From the NCBI RefSeq assembly GCF_001663815.1, contig NZ_CP016027.1:2294501-2358500 (forward strand): 64,000 bases of DNA. Reading direction: 5' to 3'. Below the pieces are notes generated by a model. The model saw only the letters and a list, made by a program, of their open reading frames with translations. It was not told the origin of the DNA and made no database searches. Positions 18,001-25,747 of this stretch are shown one piece after another. Each line of letters opens with the position of its first letter. Within the stretch, counting starts at the first letter, position 1. The position numbers and the translations under genes were made by a program. This DNA is from Halothiobacillus diazotrophicus (lineage in GTDB: Bacteria > Pseudomonadota > Gammaproteobacteria > Halothiobacillales > Halothiobacillaceae).

Positions 18001-18584
18001 TGTTCGGACTCGCGGTGGGCAAGGCGCTGGCGATCCAGACGTCTTTGCAGCAGATCCCGGGCCAGCGCGGCAAACCGTTCAAACCGTGCCTGATCGTCGG
18101 ACGACCAGGTGCGGGGTTTCCGATCCATCAGGCAGAGCGTACCCACGGCAACGGTGTCATCCACCAGCAGGGGGGCTCCGGCATAGAACCGGACATGCTC
18201 GTCGCGCACCAACATTTTTTCACGATTGCGCGGATCGTCCGTACAGTCCGCGATGACGCAAACCGACGTACTGGTCGCTTGGGTTGCCGTTGGATCCATC
18301 GGGCAGAGAGACTGATTGCGAGCCAGTGAGGTGAAATCCAGCCCGCGAACGGCCTTGAACCAGTGCCGCTCCGCTTCCGTCAGGGCGAATACGCCGATGG
18401 GCGCGTCGAATACGTCGCAGAGCAGTTCGATCAGATGGTCATAGATCGCTTCGGGTGGCGTGTCGAGAATGCTGAGTTCCTGCAGAGCAGCCATTCGGGC
18501 CGAATCATTCGATGTCGTGTGGGGCGTCAGGTCTTCCGGCATGGTCCTGCAGTATTCCAGGGCGGCAGAAAAGCCGATGGGCAT
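15063..18584 (-). CDS. Hybrid sensor histidine kinase (GAF-PAS-PAS-PAS-GAF-HisKA-HATPase-REC)
   Basis: 1173 residues without transmembrane helices, so probably cytosolic. Residues about 30-185 are a GAF domain (LSILDTPPEAIYDHL... GTLCLMDRKPR). Three PAS units follow (GIVRIDPRGTIEAVNP; MSTVDLDGRLMLVNKAF; a third ending RLIGITQDVTE), then a second GAF-like domain (VGVVAIANRAEG). The HisKA box is FLSSMSHELRTPLNAILGF, with the phospho-His in SHELRTPL. HATPase N and G boxes are NLISNAIKYNRPGG, DTGIGIP and GTGIGLMI. A C-terminal REC domain has its Asp in LILMDINLPGISG. It would pass phosphate to the downstream REC-GGDEF-EAL protein, with which it overlaps by four bases. The signal sensed is unknown. 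ATG at 18542 is an alternative start; neither has a strong ribosome site. Confidence 0.9.
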   Translation of the reverse strand: MPIGFSAALEYCRTMPEDLTPHTTSNDSARMAALQELSILDTPPEAIYDHLIELLCDVFDAPIGVFALTEAERHWFKAVRGLDFTSLARNQSLCPMDPTATQATSTSVCVIADCTDDPRNREKMLVRDEHVRFYAGAPLLVDDTVAVGTLCLMDRKPRTWSSDDQARFERFAALARDLLQRRLDRQRLAHRESEHVRNGLELNTILQTAAIGIVRIDPRGTIEAVNPSVTAMFGYQPEEILGQNVSLLMPEPWRSAHDGYIARYLSTQDPKVIGAGRKVSGLHRDGRTFPLQLAVSEIRSESQVHFVGFLTDLSALAHVESELDSERALLRSIIDSITTPMSTVDLDGRLMLVNKAFASCAGASPEAMLGRPVADYLPAEDAAFNAESNRRVVETGRSLSFHAPTTMHGEPHIFETTKSPLRDAQGAIAGVVTVSQDMTELNQLTEQLKQGEHLRSLGERFAHLGFWSLRFGEETMAVSPGFVQLIGLPEGTQQLPHRALRERIDPIYHAAIDQEIAAATQEHRPFRFDYALIDSVAAGRWLRARGNIERDANGRPVRLIGITQDVTEEVNARHRSEQQRQLLDGLNNAVQSFMASVARADVWQQMLDHLLMLTKADFGFLGEVIHGEDQSRCLKIHAITNLSWSAESDALYERVLAGDMMFCNENNLIGAVMKTGSVVVTHDVMNDPRRGGLPPGHPELRNYLAIPLYQGTELVGVVAIANRAEGVSEALAEFLAPFTSTYAIMIANFRQHLEQQAFRAALIASKEQAEQANRGKSEFLSSMSHELRTPLNAILGFAQLMAASRKEPLSEKQQGFINHILKAGQHLLHLVNDVLNLAKIEAGELSLSLEPIALDQLVSDPLLMIADMAKEADITLHNHVAEQKTLSETDIVCVDLTRARQVLMNLISNAIKYNRPGGSVTLRALPLQLKDDRRPMLGLAIEDTGIGIPQSKQHRLFRPFERLGQETSSIEGTGIGLMITKQIVEQMGGLIEVDSEEGVGSTFSIFLPAMVPGHATGCHGDASAETPEEDLVPASVPAAPQSPFLLLYVEDNPANAALMRDIIDDREDTELRLASTGEQGLELALSLQPDLILMDINLPGISGQQAAARLKKWSDTSHIPIVALSADATAPIMRAAEDSGLFAQYLTKPLNLVELNTLLDQHIARKQRGTSSS

Positions 18585-18732
18585 TTTCTGGTGTGAACTT
18601 GTGTACAGGTTCCAGTGTAGGTCATCCCGGAACGTTTGGCATGCCTGTCTTGATGACAGTTGGGCGTGATGCGGGCAGCCGGAATGGCTGCCGCGTTGCC
18701 GGCGGCATGCGCCGCCAGCCGAAGACGAACCG

Positions 18733-19389
18733 TTACTGGCCCGGGGCGGGAACGATCATGATGTCGACCCGACGATTCTGGGCGCGTCCTTCGGCAGTCG
18801 CGTTGCTGGCGATCGGACGGGTCATGCCGTAGCCGATGGCCTGGATGCGGTTCGGGGAAACGCCTGATTGGATGAGGTAGCTCGCCACGCTTTGCGCGCG
18901 ATTCTCGGAGAGCTGCTGGTTATAGGCAGCCGAGCCGCGTGAATCGGTGTTGCCCTCGACGCGCACCAGGGTACCGGGATATTGGTTGATGCTCTGCGCC
19001 AATTGTTGCAGAACGGGCAGGAACTGCGGCTTGAGCGTCGCGCTGTTGGTATTGAAGGTAATGGCTTCCGGGGCCTGCAGATGGATGCCGTCACCCTGGC
19101 GCTGTACCTGGACACCGGAGCTGGCCATCTGCTGCTGCAGTTGGGCGGCCTGTTTGTCCATCTGGTTGCCGATCAGGCCGCCGACGCCCGCGCCGACAGC
19201 GGCGCCGATCAGCGTGCCGCCGGTCTTGTTCCCTTTACCGGCGACCAGGTTGCCCAGCAAAGCCCCTGCGCCAGCGCCGATGGTGGCGCCGGTGGCGGTT
19301 TTGCCGTACTCGCCCTGATACGGGTTCTGCGCACAGCCGGCCAGTACCGTCATTGAGGCGATTACGCCCATGGTTACAAGCTTTTTCAT
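18733..19389 (-). CDS. OmpA-family outer membrane lipoprotein
   Basis: 218 residues. MKKLVTMGVIASMTVLAGC is a lipoprotein signal with lipidated Cys19. A glycine-zipper stretch follows (GATIGAGAGALLGNLVAGKG... GAAVGAGVGGLIGNQM), typical of YfiB/YcfJ-like lipoproteins. The C-terminal OmpA domain has the peptidoglycan-binding block VEGNTDSRGSAAYNQQLSENRAQSVASYL and ends RAQNRRVDIMI. It would tie the outer membrane to peptidoglycan. The start at 19389 is set by caggag nine bases before the ATG. The frame is open upstream, but the extra residues precede the ribosome site and are not credible. Confidence 0.9.
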   Translation of the reverse strand: MKKLVTMGVIASMTVLAGCAQNPYQGEYGKTATGATIGAGAGALLGNLVAGKGNKTGGTLIGAAVGAGVGGLIGNQMDKQAAQLQQQMASSGVQVQRQGDGIHLQAPEAITFNTNSATLKPQFLPVLQQLAQSINQYPGTLVRVEGNTDSRGSAAYNQQLSENRAQSVASYLIQSGVSPNRIQAIGYGMTRPIASNATAEGRAQNRRVDIMIVPAPGQ

Positions 19390-19623
19390 ATTCGTCACAC
19401 TCCTGATTAACGTTTCGTCCTTCGTGGGGTCCACTCGTTTGTTTCACCGGGATGATCGGACGCGTTGAGAACCATTCCCCATGCTCGTCGATCAAGGCCT
19501 TGACCAGCGTGCGGAAGGTCGTTTCCCTGTCGCCCCGAATCAGCCTGTGCCTCTCGATTCTAGTCATTATTTCGGAGGAGTGCCAAAACCCTCTGGGGAG
19601 ATCGGCAGTCGGAGCCTTGGTCG

Positions 19624-21069
19624 TCAAAGCAGCGGATTGGTAAGGCGCGCGATATTCTGGCGAAGCGTGGCGAAGCGGCTCCGGCTTGCCCAGGTTTCTT
19701 CCTCAAGCAGGACAGCGGTCTCCCGGTAGCGATCCAGCAGTCGCTGCAACATTTCGGCAGTGCCGGGCGTGTAGAACAGCAGGCCGAGTTCGGCATTGAT
19801 CAGGGATGAGCGCACATCCAGATTGGCACTGCCGATCAGGGAAATCCGGTCATCGAACAGGGCGAACTTGGTGTGCAGGAAGCAGGTGGGGTAGCAGCGG
19901 ATCAGTACGCCGATTTCCAACAGTTCGGTGTAGTAGGACTCCTGGGCCCATTGCACGAACCATTGATCGAGTCGTGCCGAGAGGATCAGCTCAACCTCCA
20001 CGCCCCGTTGAGCGGCGGTTTTCAGGGCGATCAGCGTGGGTTCGTCCGGCACGAAGTAGGGGGTCACGATCCGGATCGATTGCGTGCTGACGTGAATCAG
20101 GGAGAGCAGGAGATGCTGCTGCACCGGGTCCGGATACTCCGGTCCGCTGGGCAGACCGATGCAGACTTCGCGCCCGACGGCGATGGGGACGGGGAAATAC
20201 TGTTCGCCGGTGAGCATGACGTTGCGCTCGATGTACCAGTCTCCGGCGAAAACAGTCTGCAGCTCCAATACGACGGGGCCTTGCAGGCGAAGCATGATGT
20301 CCTCGTAGACGATCGGCGGCTCGCTGTCCGGCCGGATCAGGTTCATCGATCCTGCGTAGCCGGTCACCCCATCGACGACGATCAGCTTGCGGTGATTGCG
20401 CAGATCGAATCGCGCCGCCTTGTGGGGGAGCTTGCTGCGGGGAAAGGCGCGGGCGACCCGGAGGCCCTGGGCTTCGAGCGCCAGCAGGGGTTTCATGAAT
20501 TCCCGGCTGCCGAAGTCATCGATGATCAACCGGACTTCAATCCCCCGTTGGGCGGCAGACACCAGCGCGTCAAAAATGGCTTCCGTCGCCGAATCGCGCG
20601 CGGCGATATAGAACAGCAGGTGGATCGAATGACGGGCCGCCTCGATGTCCCGGACCAATTGAGCGCTGAAGGCCGGTACCGTTTCCAGGAGCTGCACGGA
20701 GTTCCCGCCGAATTCCGGCAGAACACTCCAGTGCCGGGCCAGCTGCGCTACGGGCTGGAGCCGCTCGGGCAGCACGGTTCGGGTGTGCGCGGCCTGCTGT
20801 TGTTGCAGATGCTGCAGATTGGGCGCGAGTGCGCGCTCCAGGGTGTCGATCTTCTGCTGGCGGGCGCGGGAGACCCGGGGCCGTCCCACGAACAGATAGA
20901 AGATCATGCCCAGCATGGGCTGGAAGAAGATCAGAAGCAGCCAGGCCGTGGCGGCCGAGGGCGGTCGCCGCAGCGGGATGATCATGAGGGCGGACAGGCG
21001 GATCACCCATTCCACGAGGACATAGGTGGCCGTCCAGTTCGTGTGCTGAAAATCGATCATCCCGAGCAT
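19624..21069 (-). CDS. cls: Cardiolipin synthase (phospholipase D family)
   Basis: 481 residues, the normal length for ClsA-type enzymes, which join two phosphatidylglycerols into cardiolipin at the inner membrane. Two N-terminal transmembrane helices are visible (YVLVEWVIRLSALMIIPL and AWLLLIFFQPMLGMIFYLF). Two HKD active sites follow: NHRKLIVVDGVTGYAGSMNL and HTKFALFDDRISLIGSANLD. VGRPRVSR after the second helix is typical of the family. It starts 15 bases after the stop of the short-chain dehydrogenase gene, so the two are co-transcribed. The open frame that begins at its stop codon and runs toward the lipoprotein gene is discussed under rejected items. Confidence 0.92.
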   Translation of the reverse strand: MLGMIDFQHTNWTATYVLVEWVIRLSALMIIPLRRPPSAATAWLLLIFFQPMLGMIFYLFVGRPRVSRARQQKIDTLERALAPNLQHLQQQQAAHTRTVLPERLQPVAQLARHWSVLPEFGGNSVQLLETVPAFSAQLVRDIEAARHSIHLLFYIAARDSATEAIFDALVSAAQRGIEVRLIIDDFGSREFMKPLLALEAQGLRVARAFPRSKLPHKAARFDLRNHRKLIVVDGVTGYAGSMNLIRPDSEPPIVYEDIMLRLQGPVVLELQTVFAGDWYIERNVMLTGEQYFPVPIAVGREVCIGLPSGPEYPDPVQQHLLLSLIHVSTQSIRIVTPYFVPDEPTLIALKTAAQRGVEVELILSARLDQWFVQWAQESYYTELLEIGVLIRCYPTCFLHTKFALFDDRISLIGSANLDVRSSLINAELGLLFYTPGTAEMLQRLLDRYRETAVLLEEETWASRSRFATLRQNIARLTNPLL

Positions 21070-21084
21070 GGCGCGGGTCGGCTC

Positions 21085-21945
21085 CTACCGCTTGCCGCCG
21101 CCGGATGCGGCCAGCAGGACCCGATCCATCCAGCGGGTCGGCAGCAGTCGTCGAAGCAGGGCAAACAGATAGGTGGGGAAGGTGACCGGATAGCGGGCCC
21201 GGGGGTGTTCCGCCTCCAGGGCGTGGATCACGCGCTTCACGACGGCCTCGGGCGGCAGGGTGAAGGGCGCGGCGGGGCCGGGTTTGTTGAGTCGTGCCAG
21301 TTGTCGTTGGTAGCTCGCGGCATGAACGGAATGTTCCAGATCGATGTAGCGGTTGAGGGCGATCAGGGCGTTCGCGCGAAAACGGGATTCGATCGGCCCC
21401 GGTTCGATCAGTGCCACGTCAATTCCCGTGCCGCGGAGTTCCTGTCGCAGGGTGTCGCTCAGTCCTTCCAGGGCGAACTTGCTGGCGACATAGGCCCCGC
21501 GGTAGGAGAGGGCGGCGATGCCGAGCACCGAGCTGTTCTGGATGATCCGGCCGAATCCCTGGGCCCGCATGATCGGGATGACCCGGTTCGTGAGGACCTG
21601 CCAGCCGAAGAGATTCGTCTCGAACTGGTCCCGCAGCGCGATGCGGCTCAGGTCCTCGACCGCGCCGGGCAGGCCGTAGGCGCCGTTGTTGAACAGGGCA
21701 TCCAGTCGACCCTCGGTATGCGCCAGCGCGGCCTGCAGTCCCGATTCGATCGATGTGTCGTCGGATAGATCGATCTGAACCACGGGAATGTCTGCATGCG
21801 GCCACGCGTCGAGATCCTTGGTCTGCCGGACGGATGCCACGACGTGGTGGCCCCGGTCCTTCAGCATCCGTGCGGTGACGAGTCCGATGCCGGAGGAACA
21901 ACCGGTAATCAGAATCGAGCGAGGGTGTCGGGCCATGTCTGTCAT
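21085..21945 (-). CDS. Short-chain dehydrogenase/reductase
   Basis: 286 residues with a classical SDR fold. The dinucleotide motif is ITGCSSGIGLVTARMLKDRG at residues about 12-31. NNGAYG is the NAG-type motif, QNSSVLG holds the catalytic Ser, and YVASK the Tyr-Lys pair. The C terminus (LRRLLPTRWMDRVLL) is hydrophobic and may associate with a membrane. The substrate is not evident; family members of this length with a short hydrophobic end often act on lipids, steroids or long-chain alcohols. The ATG at 21945 has an aaggagag seven bases upstream. Downstream lies cls on the same strand. The divergent neighbour is the Bax-inhibitor-like gene. Confidence 0.85.
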   Translation of the reverse strand: MTDMARHPRSILITGCSSGIGLVTARMLKDRGHHVVASVRQTKDLDAWPHADIPVVQIDLSDDTSIESGLQAALAHTEGRLDALFNNGAYGLPGAVEDLSRIALRDQFETNLFGWQVLTNRVIPIMRAQGFGRIIQNSSVLGIAALSYRGAYVASKFALEGLSDTLRQELRGTGIDVALIEPGPIESRFRANALIALNRYIDLEHSVHAASYQRQLARLNKPGPAAPFTLPPEAVVKRVIHALEAEHPRARYPVTFPTYLFALLRRLLPTRWMDRVLLAASGGGKR

Positions 21946-22122
21946 CGACAGTCTCTCCTTCGGCTGAGCGCAATGGATGTGCGCGGCTATGGTAGCCGAT
22001 TCCGGCGTGCCCGGTGTCGACCCGTGTACAGGATCTGCCTTTGGGAAAAGTGGTTGCGACGGAACCGGCGTCGTATACTCGTTGTCGAATTCCCAGTACG
22101 TTTCCAGTTGGAGGAAGGTTGT

Positions 22123-22788
22123 ATGGCACTGAATAACTCAACGGTGATCGAGCGGAGCGAGTCGCTTCTGGCGACCAACAAGCTCATTCGCAATACGTAC
22201 CTGATGCTCTCCATGACGCTGGTGTTCAGCGCGGTCATGGCTGGTGTTTCCATGGCGATGCAACTGTCGCCGATGGTTTCCCTGATCACGATGTTCGGCG
22301 CGATGGGCCTGATCTGGTTCGTGCTGCCGAGAACGGCCGAATCCGGGATGGGGCTGGTGACCGTGTTTGCGATTACCGGCCTGATGGGGCTCGGCCTCGG
22401 TCCGACCCTCAATTACTACCTGCACCTGCAGGGCGGGGATCAGATCGTGCTGACCGCACTGGGCGGCACCGGGGCCATTTTCCTGGGGTTGTCCGCATAT
22501 GCCCTGATTTCACGTCGTGACTTCAGCTTCATGGGTGGATTTCTGATGGTCGGCATGATCGTCGTGTTGCTGGCGATGGTGGGCAATCTGTTCTTCCATC
22601 TGCCGGCGCTCTCGATGGCACTGTCCGCGGCCGTCATCCTCTTGATGAGCGGTTTTATCCTGTATGACACCGGGCGGATGATCAATGGCGGCGTCGACAA
22701 CTATCTGCTGATGACCGTGAACCTGTACCTCAATATCTTCAACATCTTCGTCAGCCTGTTGAATCTGCTGGGCGCCAGCCGGGACTGA
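22123..22788 (+). CDS. Bax inhibitor-1/YccA family inner membrane protein
   Basis: 221 residues with seven predicted transmembrane helices, covering nearly the whole protein. It starts MALNNSTVIERSESLLATNKLIRNTYLMLSMTLVFSAV, close to E. coli YccA. The later YDTGRMINGGVDNYLLMTVNLYLNIFNIFVSLLNLL block is the family signature; Asp residues in it are the conserved pore or sensor residues. YccA modulates the FtsH protease, but whether this copy does so is inference. The start at 22123 is supported by ggaggaagg four bases upstream, and the open frame before it is not protein-like. A small membrane protein gene follows after 61 bases. Confidence 0.92.
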   Translation: MALNNSTVIERSESLLATNKLIRNTYLMLSMTLVFSAVMAGVSMAMQLSPMVSLITMFGAMGLIWFVLPRTAESGMGLVTVFAITGLMGLGLGPTLNYYLHLQGGDQIVLTALGGTGAIFLGLSAYALISRRDFSFMGGFLMVGMIVVLLAMVGNLFFHLPALSMALSAAVILLMSGFILYDTGRMINGGVDNYLLMTVNLYLNIFNIFVSLLNLLGASRD

Positions 22789-22849
22789 TTCCTCCGTCTG
22801 ACGCGGGCGAGCCATGGGGTGGCTAACCCCTGCTCGGAGTCGATAAACA

Positions 22850-23035
22850 ATGGATTGGATCAAAGTACTTTCCGCCGTCCTGATCCTGGCAATGGTCGTG
22901 TTCCTGTGGCCACGGGCCGCGCAGATGATGCGCGAAAGTCGCAAGGGCAGTCAGGCGGAATGGTTGAATGTGGCTGTGATCCTGTTGATCGTGATCGGGT
23001 TCGTGGCATTGCTCATGCGATTCGTGCGGGGCTAG
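22850..23035 (+). CDS. Small membrane protein, two transmembrane helices
   Basis: A 61-residue protein. An N-terminal helix (KVLSAVLILAMVVFLWP) and a C-terminal one (LNVAVILLIVIGFVALLMRFV) flank a positively charged loop (RAAQMMRESRKGSQ). I do not recognise the family. A weak cggag lies ahead of the ATG. It has the codon pattern and position of a real gene between the Bax-inhibitor-like gene and a secreted RcnB-like protein, all on the plus strand with small gaps. Function unknown. Confidence 0.65.
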   Translation: MDWIKVLSAVLILAMVVFLWPRAAQMMRESRKGSQAEWLNVAVILLIVIGFVALLMRFVRG

Positions 23036-23058
23036 CCGTTACTATCATGGAGGTTATC

Positions 23059-23577
23059 GTGAAACTAAAACCGTCAAGTTTGCTGCGTGTGTCGATTTTG
23101 GCATGCCTGGGAAGTGGCTTGGGGGGCCTGGGCGTCGGGGCCGCTTGGGCGGACCCGCCCCCCTGGGCCGGTGGTGGGCACGGGGGCGACCATTATGAGC
23201 GGCACCATGACCGGGACGAGGGTTACCGCGATCGCGAAGACCGCCATGAATACCGCGCAGATCGTCGTGAGGATGAGCGGCGGCATGATCATTTTCGGAT
23301 CACGTCCCGTGAGCAGATGTACATCAATGATTGGTATCGCCGTCACGACGATGACGACTACTACCGGCGCATGCCGCCAGGCCAGATCCGTAAGCTTGAG
23401 CGGGGGGCGCACTGGCCGCCTCCGTACCCCTACGAGCCGCTGCCCCGCGAGGTGGTGATCGGCCTGCAACCGTTGCCTCCGGGTTACCGGTATTATCGAG
23501 TGGGGCCCGATGTCGTGATTGCCAATATTGCGGGCAAGGTCGTTTCCGATGTGGTGTACGACTTGTTAAACCGGTAA
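23059..23577 (+). CDS. Secreted RcnB/CigR-like protein
   Basis: 172 residues starting at GTG 23059, which has a ggagg at 23049-23053; the ATG at 23047 forms part of that ribosome site, so I prefer the GTG. Residues 1-32 are a signal peptide ending in AWA. Next is a run of His, Arg, Asp and Glu (HYERHHDRDEGYRDREDRHE) and then the RcnB/CigR-like end: MPPGQIRKLERGAHWPPPYP, PLPPGYRYYRVGPDVVIANIAGKVVSDVVYDLL. RcnB is a periplasmic nickel/cobalt homeostasis protein and CigR a membrane anti-virulence protein; this is closest to the second by its C terminus. The His-rich part could bind metal ions, which is inference. Confidence 0.75.
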   Translation: MKLKPSSLLRVSILACLGSGLGGLGVGAAWADPPPWAGGGHGGDHYERHHDRDEGYRDREDRHEYRADRREDERRHDHFRITSREQMYINDWYRRHDDDDYYRRMPPGQIRKLERGAHWPPPYPYEPLPREVVIGLQPLPPGYRYYRVGPDVVIANIAGKVVSDVVYDLLNR

Positions 23578-23621
23578 GCTGCGCGTCTGATCTCTGTGTT
23601 TTTGGCCTGTAGCGTTAGATT

Positions 23622-24446
23622 ATGACCGAGCAATCCACCCGCCCGCCCGTTGACGAAGCCGTTCAGGCCAGCTCACCAGACTCCGAAGCGCCCATGATCG
23701 AAACCTCGGGCGACACCGTGCCCGAAGCCGAGGCAAGGGCGGCGTCGTCGGATGTCGATACGGGCGATACCCAGAAGGCACCTGCGCAGAAAAAGCGGAT
23801 TGCCCCCCAAGCCGTGATCGCACGCCTGATCGAGGCCTGGCCACAGGCGTTCTTTAGCGATCCGCGGTCGGTCAAGCCGCTGGCTATCGGTACCCTGCAG
23901 CAGATTCTTTCCAGCCGGCCCCCGGCCCTGGATGGTCTGAACAGTCAGGCGATTCGTACCGGCATCAAGTTCTACACCTCGCGCTTGTCCTACCACTATG
24001 GCATGGTCAACAACACGCATCGCATCACCCTGACGGGGGATGCGGCTGACGAAGTTGACGACAAGGCGCGCGAGTACGCCAAGGCTCAGATTGCTGCCAT
24101 CCAGCAGCACCGTGCCGCTCAGCGTGCGGCTCAGGCGCCGCAGCAGACCGAACAGGCGGAAGGGCAGGAGACTGATACCGGCGATCGTCCGGCGCGTGGC
24201 GCCAAGCGACCTGGCAAGCGTCGCCCCGTTTCGGCGGCAGATGGCGCTGATGCCGAGAGCAGGCGCCCTTCACGTGGCAAGAATGACCGCGCGCGAACCA
24301 AGGGAGAGCGTTCGGCCAAGCGGGCAACGGACGTCGACGCCCGCGAATCCGCCAAACCCATGCCTTCCACCGCCAGTGAGCCCAAACTGACGATGGAAGA
24401 AAAGCTGGCCCGCCTGGCGGAGCACTTCGGCAAGTCGCCTTCCTGA
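23622..24446 (+). CDS. proQ: ProQ/FinO-family RNA chaperone
   Basis: 274 residues. A disordered acidic N terminus of about 55 residues precedes the FinO domain (about 60-160): VIARLIEAWPQAFFSDPRSVKPLAIGTLQQIL, then GIKFYTSRLSYHYGM and HRITLTGDAADEV. A long basic tail rich in Arg, Lys, Ala and Gln follows (RGAKRPGKRRPVS, SRGKNDRARTKG). ProQ binds structured small RNAs and mRNA 3' ends; the tail is likely to add RNA affinity. It is longer than E. coli ProQ (232 residues) and has no C-terminal Tudor-like domain visible, but a final helix (KLTMEEKLARLAEHFGKSP) resembles the short conserved peptide at the end of many ProQ homologues from other gammaproteobacteria. Confidence 0.88.
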   Translation: MTEQSTRPPVDEAVQASSPDSEAPMIETSGDTVPEAEARAASSDVDTGDTQKAPAQKKRIAPQAVIARLIEAWPQAFFSDPRSVKPLAIGTLQQILSSRPPALDGLNSQAIRTGIKFYTSRLSYHYGMVNNTHRITLTGDAADEVDDKAREYAKAQIAAIQQHRAAQRAAQAPQQTEQAEGQETDTGDRPARGAKRPGKRRPVSAADGADAESRRPSRGKNDRARTKGERSAKRATDVDARESAKPMPSTASEPKLTMEEKLARLAEHFGKSPS

Positions 24447-24544
24447 TTTATCTGTGCTGGGTGGTTTCGGGGTGGAGTTCCCATCCTGTGCCGCGTCGGC
24501 AGTCTCCTTCATGTGAAATCTCCCGGCTCTAGGTGGGAATCATC

Positions 24545-25459
24545 ATGTCTCATGCATCCGATTCATCCCTTGTGCTGATCGGCTACGGCGATATCGCGGC
24601 CCGGGTCGCGCGTCAGCTTCCCGGTATGGCCGTGTGCGCATTTGCCCGCCGGCAGCCCGAAGCGCCCCAGGGGCATAACGCCACCTGGCGCGGGGTGTCG
24701 TTCGATCTCGATCGTGATCTGCCGACGGATCTTCCGCCGGGCTCGGTCTGGGTCTACCTCGCCCCACCACCGACAGGCGGAGTTGTCGATGCCCGTGTCG
24801 CGCGCTGGCTGAGCGCGATGGCGCCAGGTGCCGAGCCGGCGCAGGTCATCTACGCCAGTACCACCGGGGTCTATGGCGACCATCAGGGCGGATGGGTCAC
24901 GGAGGAAACGCCAGTCAACCCTGCGCACGATCGCGGGCGTCGACGGGTCGATGCCGAAAATCAGTTTCTGTCCTGGTGCGCGCAACGAGCAATCCCCTGT
25001 ACCGTACTGCGGATCACGGGGATTTATGCCTGCGACCGGCTCCCGCTCGCGCGAATTCGTGCCAGAGAACCTGTCGTCTGTCTGGATGAGTCACCCTGGT
25101 CCAACCGGATTCATGCGGATGATCTCGCCGATATCATCTGCCTCCTGATTGACCGACTTCATGCCGGCTCGCCCGTGCAGGGAATTTTCAATATTTCGGA
25201 CAATGCGCCGCGACCCATGACGGAACTATACCTGCTGACCGCGGCGCATTTCGGACTGCCGCCGCCGCCGTGCCTGCCGCTGGCCGAGGTTCTGGCACAA
25301 GCACGCCCCATGGCGGGTGAGTTTCTGAGTGAGTCGAAGCGAATCGATGCGCAGGCCATCCAGCGGGCGCTGAATTGGCGGCCTCGGTATCCCGGTTTGC
25401 GGCATGCGCTGATTGATTGCGCTGATGTGCGAGCAATTCTGTCAAAAATTGACAATTAA
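24545..25459 (+). CDS. NAD(P)-dependent epimerase/dehydratase-like protein (YeeZ type)
   Basis: 304 residues from ATG 24545, which has an aggtggg six bases upstream; a GTG at 24533 is an in-frame alternative. The N terminus LVLIGYGDIAARVARQL is a Rossmann fold with a shortened glycine motif. YASTTGVYGDHQGGWVTEETP and the later DAENQFL stretch correspond to the extended SDR core, although the classical Tyr-x-x-x-Lys is weak. NRIHADDLADIICLLID matches the nucleotide-sugar epimerase C-terminal region. E. coli YeeZ has the same size and pattern. The true substrate is unknown. Downstream lies a 288-base gap with the pilA promoter. Confidence 0.8.
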   Translation: MSHASDSSLVLIGYGDIAARVARQLPGMAVCAFARRQPEAPQGHNATWRGVSFDLDRDLPTDLPPGSVWVYLAPPPTGGVVDARVARWLSAMAPGAEPAQVIYASTTGVYGDHQGGWVTEETPVNPAHDRGRRRVDAENQFLSWCAQRAIPCTVLRITGIYACDRLPLARIRAREPVVCLDESPWSNRIHADDLADIICLLIDRLHAGSPVQGIFNISDNAPRPMTELYLLTAAHFGLPPPPCLPLAEVLAQARPMAGEFLSESKRIDAQAIQRALNWRPRYPGLRHALIDCADVRAILSKIDN

Positions 25460-25642
25460 CGACGCTGACCCCGTGCCTTATTGTCGCTATATGACAAAAT
25501 TGGCCATAGCTGGAATGTGCCCGCGTCATTCGTTTGGATTGGCTGTCTTCTTTGATGGTATTTAACCGGTGATGGGGCTGTTGTGACGTTCCAAGAGGCG
25601 GAGAGCGCTGTCACCAATCGATTTTTATCGGAATTTTTTTAC

Positions 25643-25691
25643 AGCAAAGCCCGTTTTTTTGCGGGAACCAGGTTTTGGCATGGGCTTTGCT
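25643..25691. repeat. 10-bp inverted repeat around and over the pilA promoter
   Basis: agcaaagccc (25643-25652) and gggctttgct (25682-25691) are perfect inverted copies 29 bases apart. The right arm is the -12 side of the sigma-54-like promoter. A smaller cccg-T7-gcggg hairpin sits between them. Confidence 0.6.
25676..25691 (+). promoter_or_regulatory. Sigma-54 (RpoN)-type promoter of pilA
   Basis: TGGCATGGGCTTTGCT matches the consensus TGGCAYRNNNNTTGCW at every position. The GG and GC pairs are separated by 10 bases as required. It lies about 57 bases before the pilA start, giving a leader of about 45 bases. Pilin genes are classically driven by RpoN with PilS/PilR, which are not in the window. 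The gap 25460-25747 has no gene. Confidence 0.75.
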
Positions 25692-25747
25692 TTATGAGCC
25701 TAGCATGGCAATACGCCCTGACACCCAAATCCACAAGGAGTGATCAC

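Noticed and set aside
19235-19627. A minus-strand frame starting at the cls stop codon (ATGA) and running through the lipoprotein start
   Set aside because: The ATGA overlap is tempting, but the frame covers the ribosome site and first 150 bases of the lipoprotein gene in another frame, and its sequence has no known motif. A short real peptide cannot be excluded.
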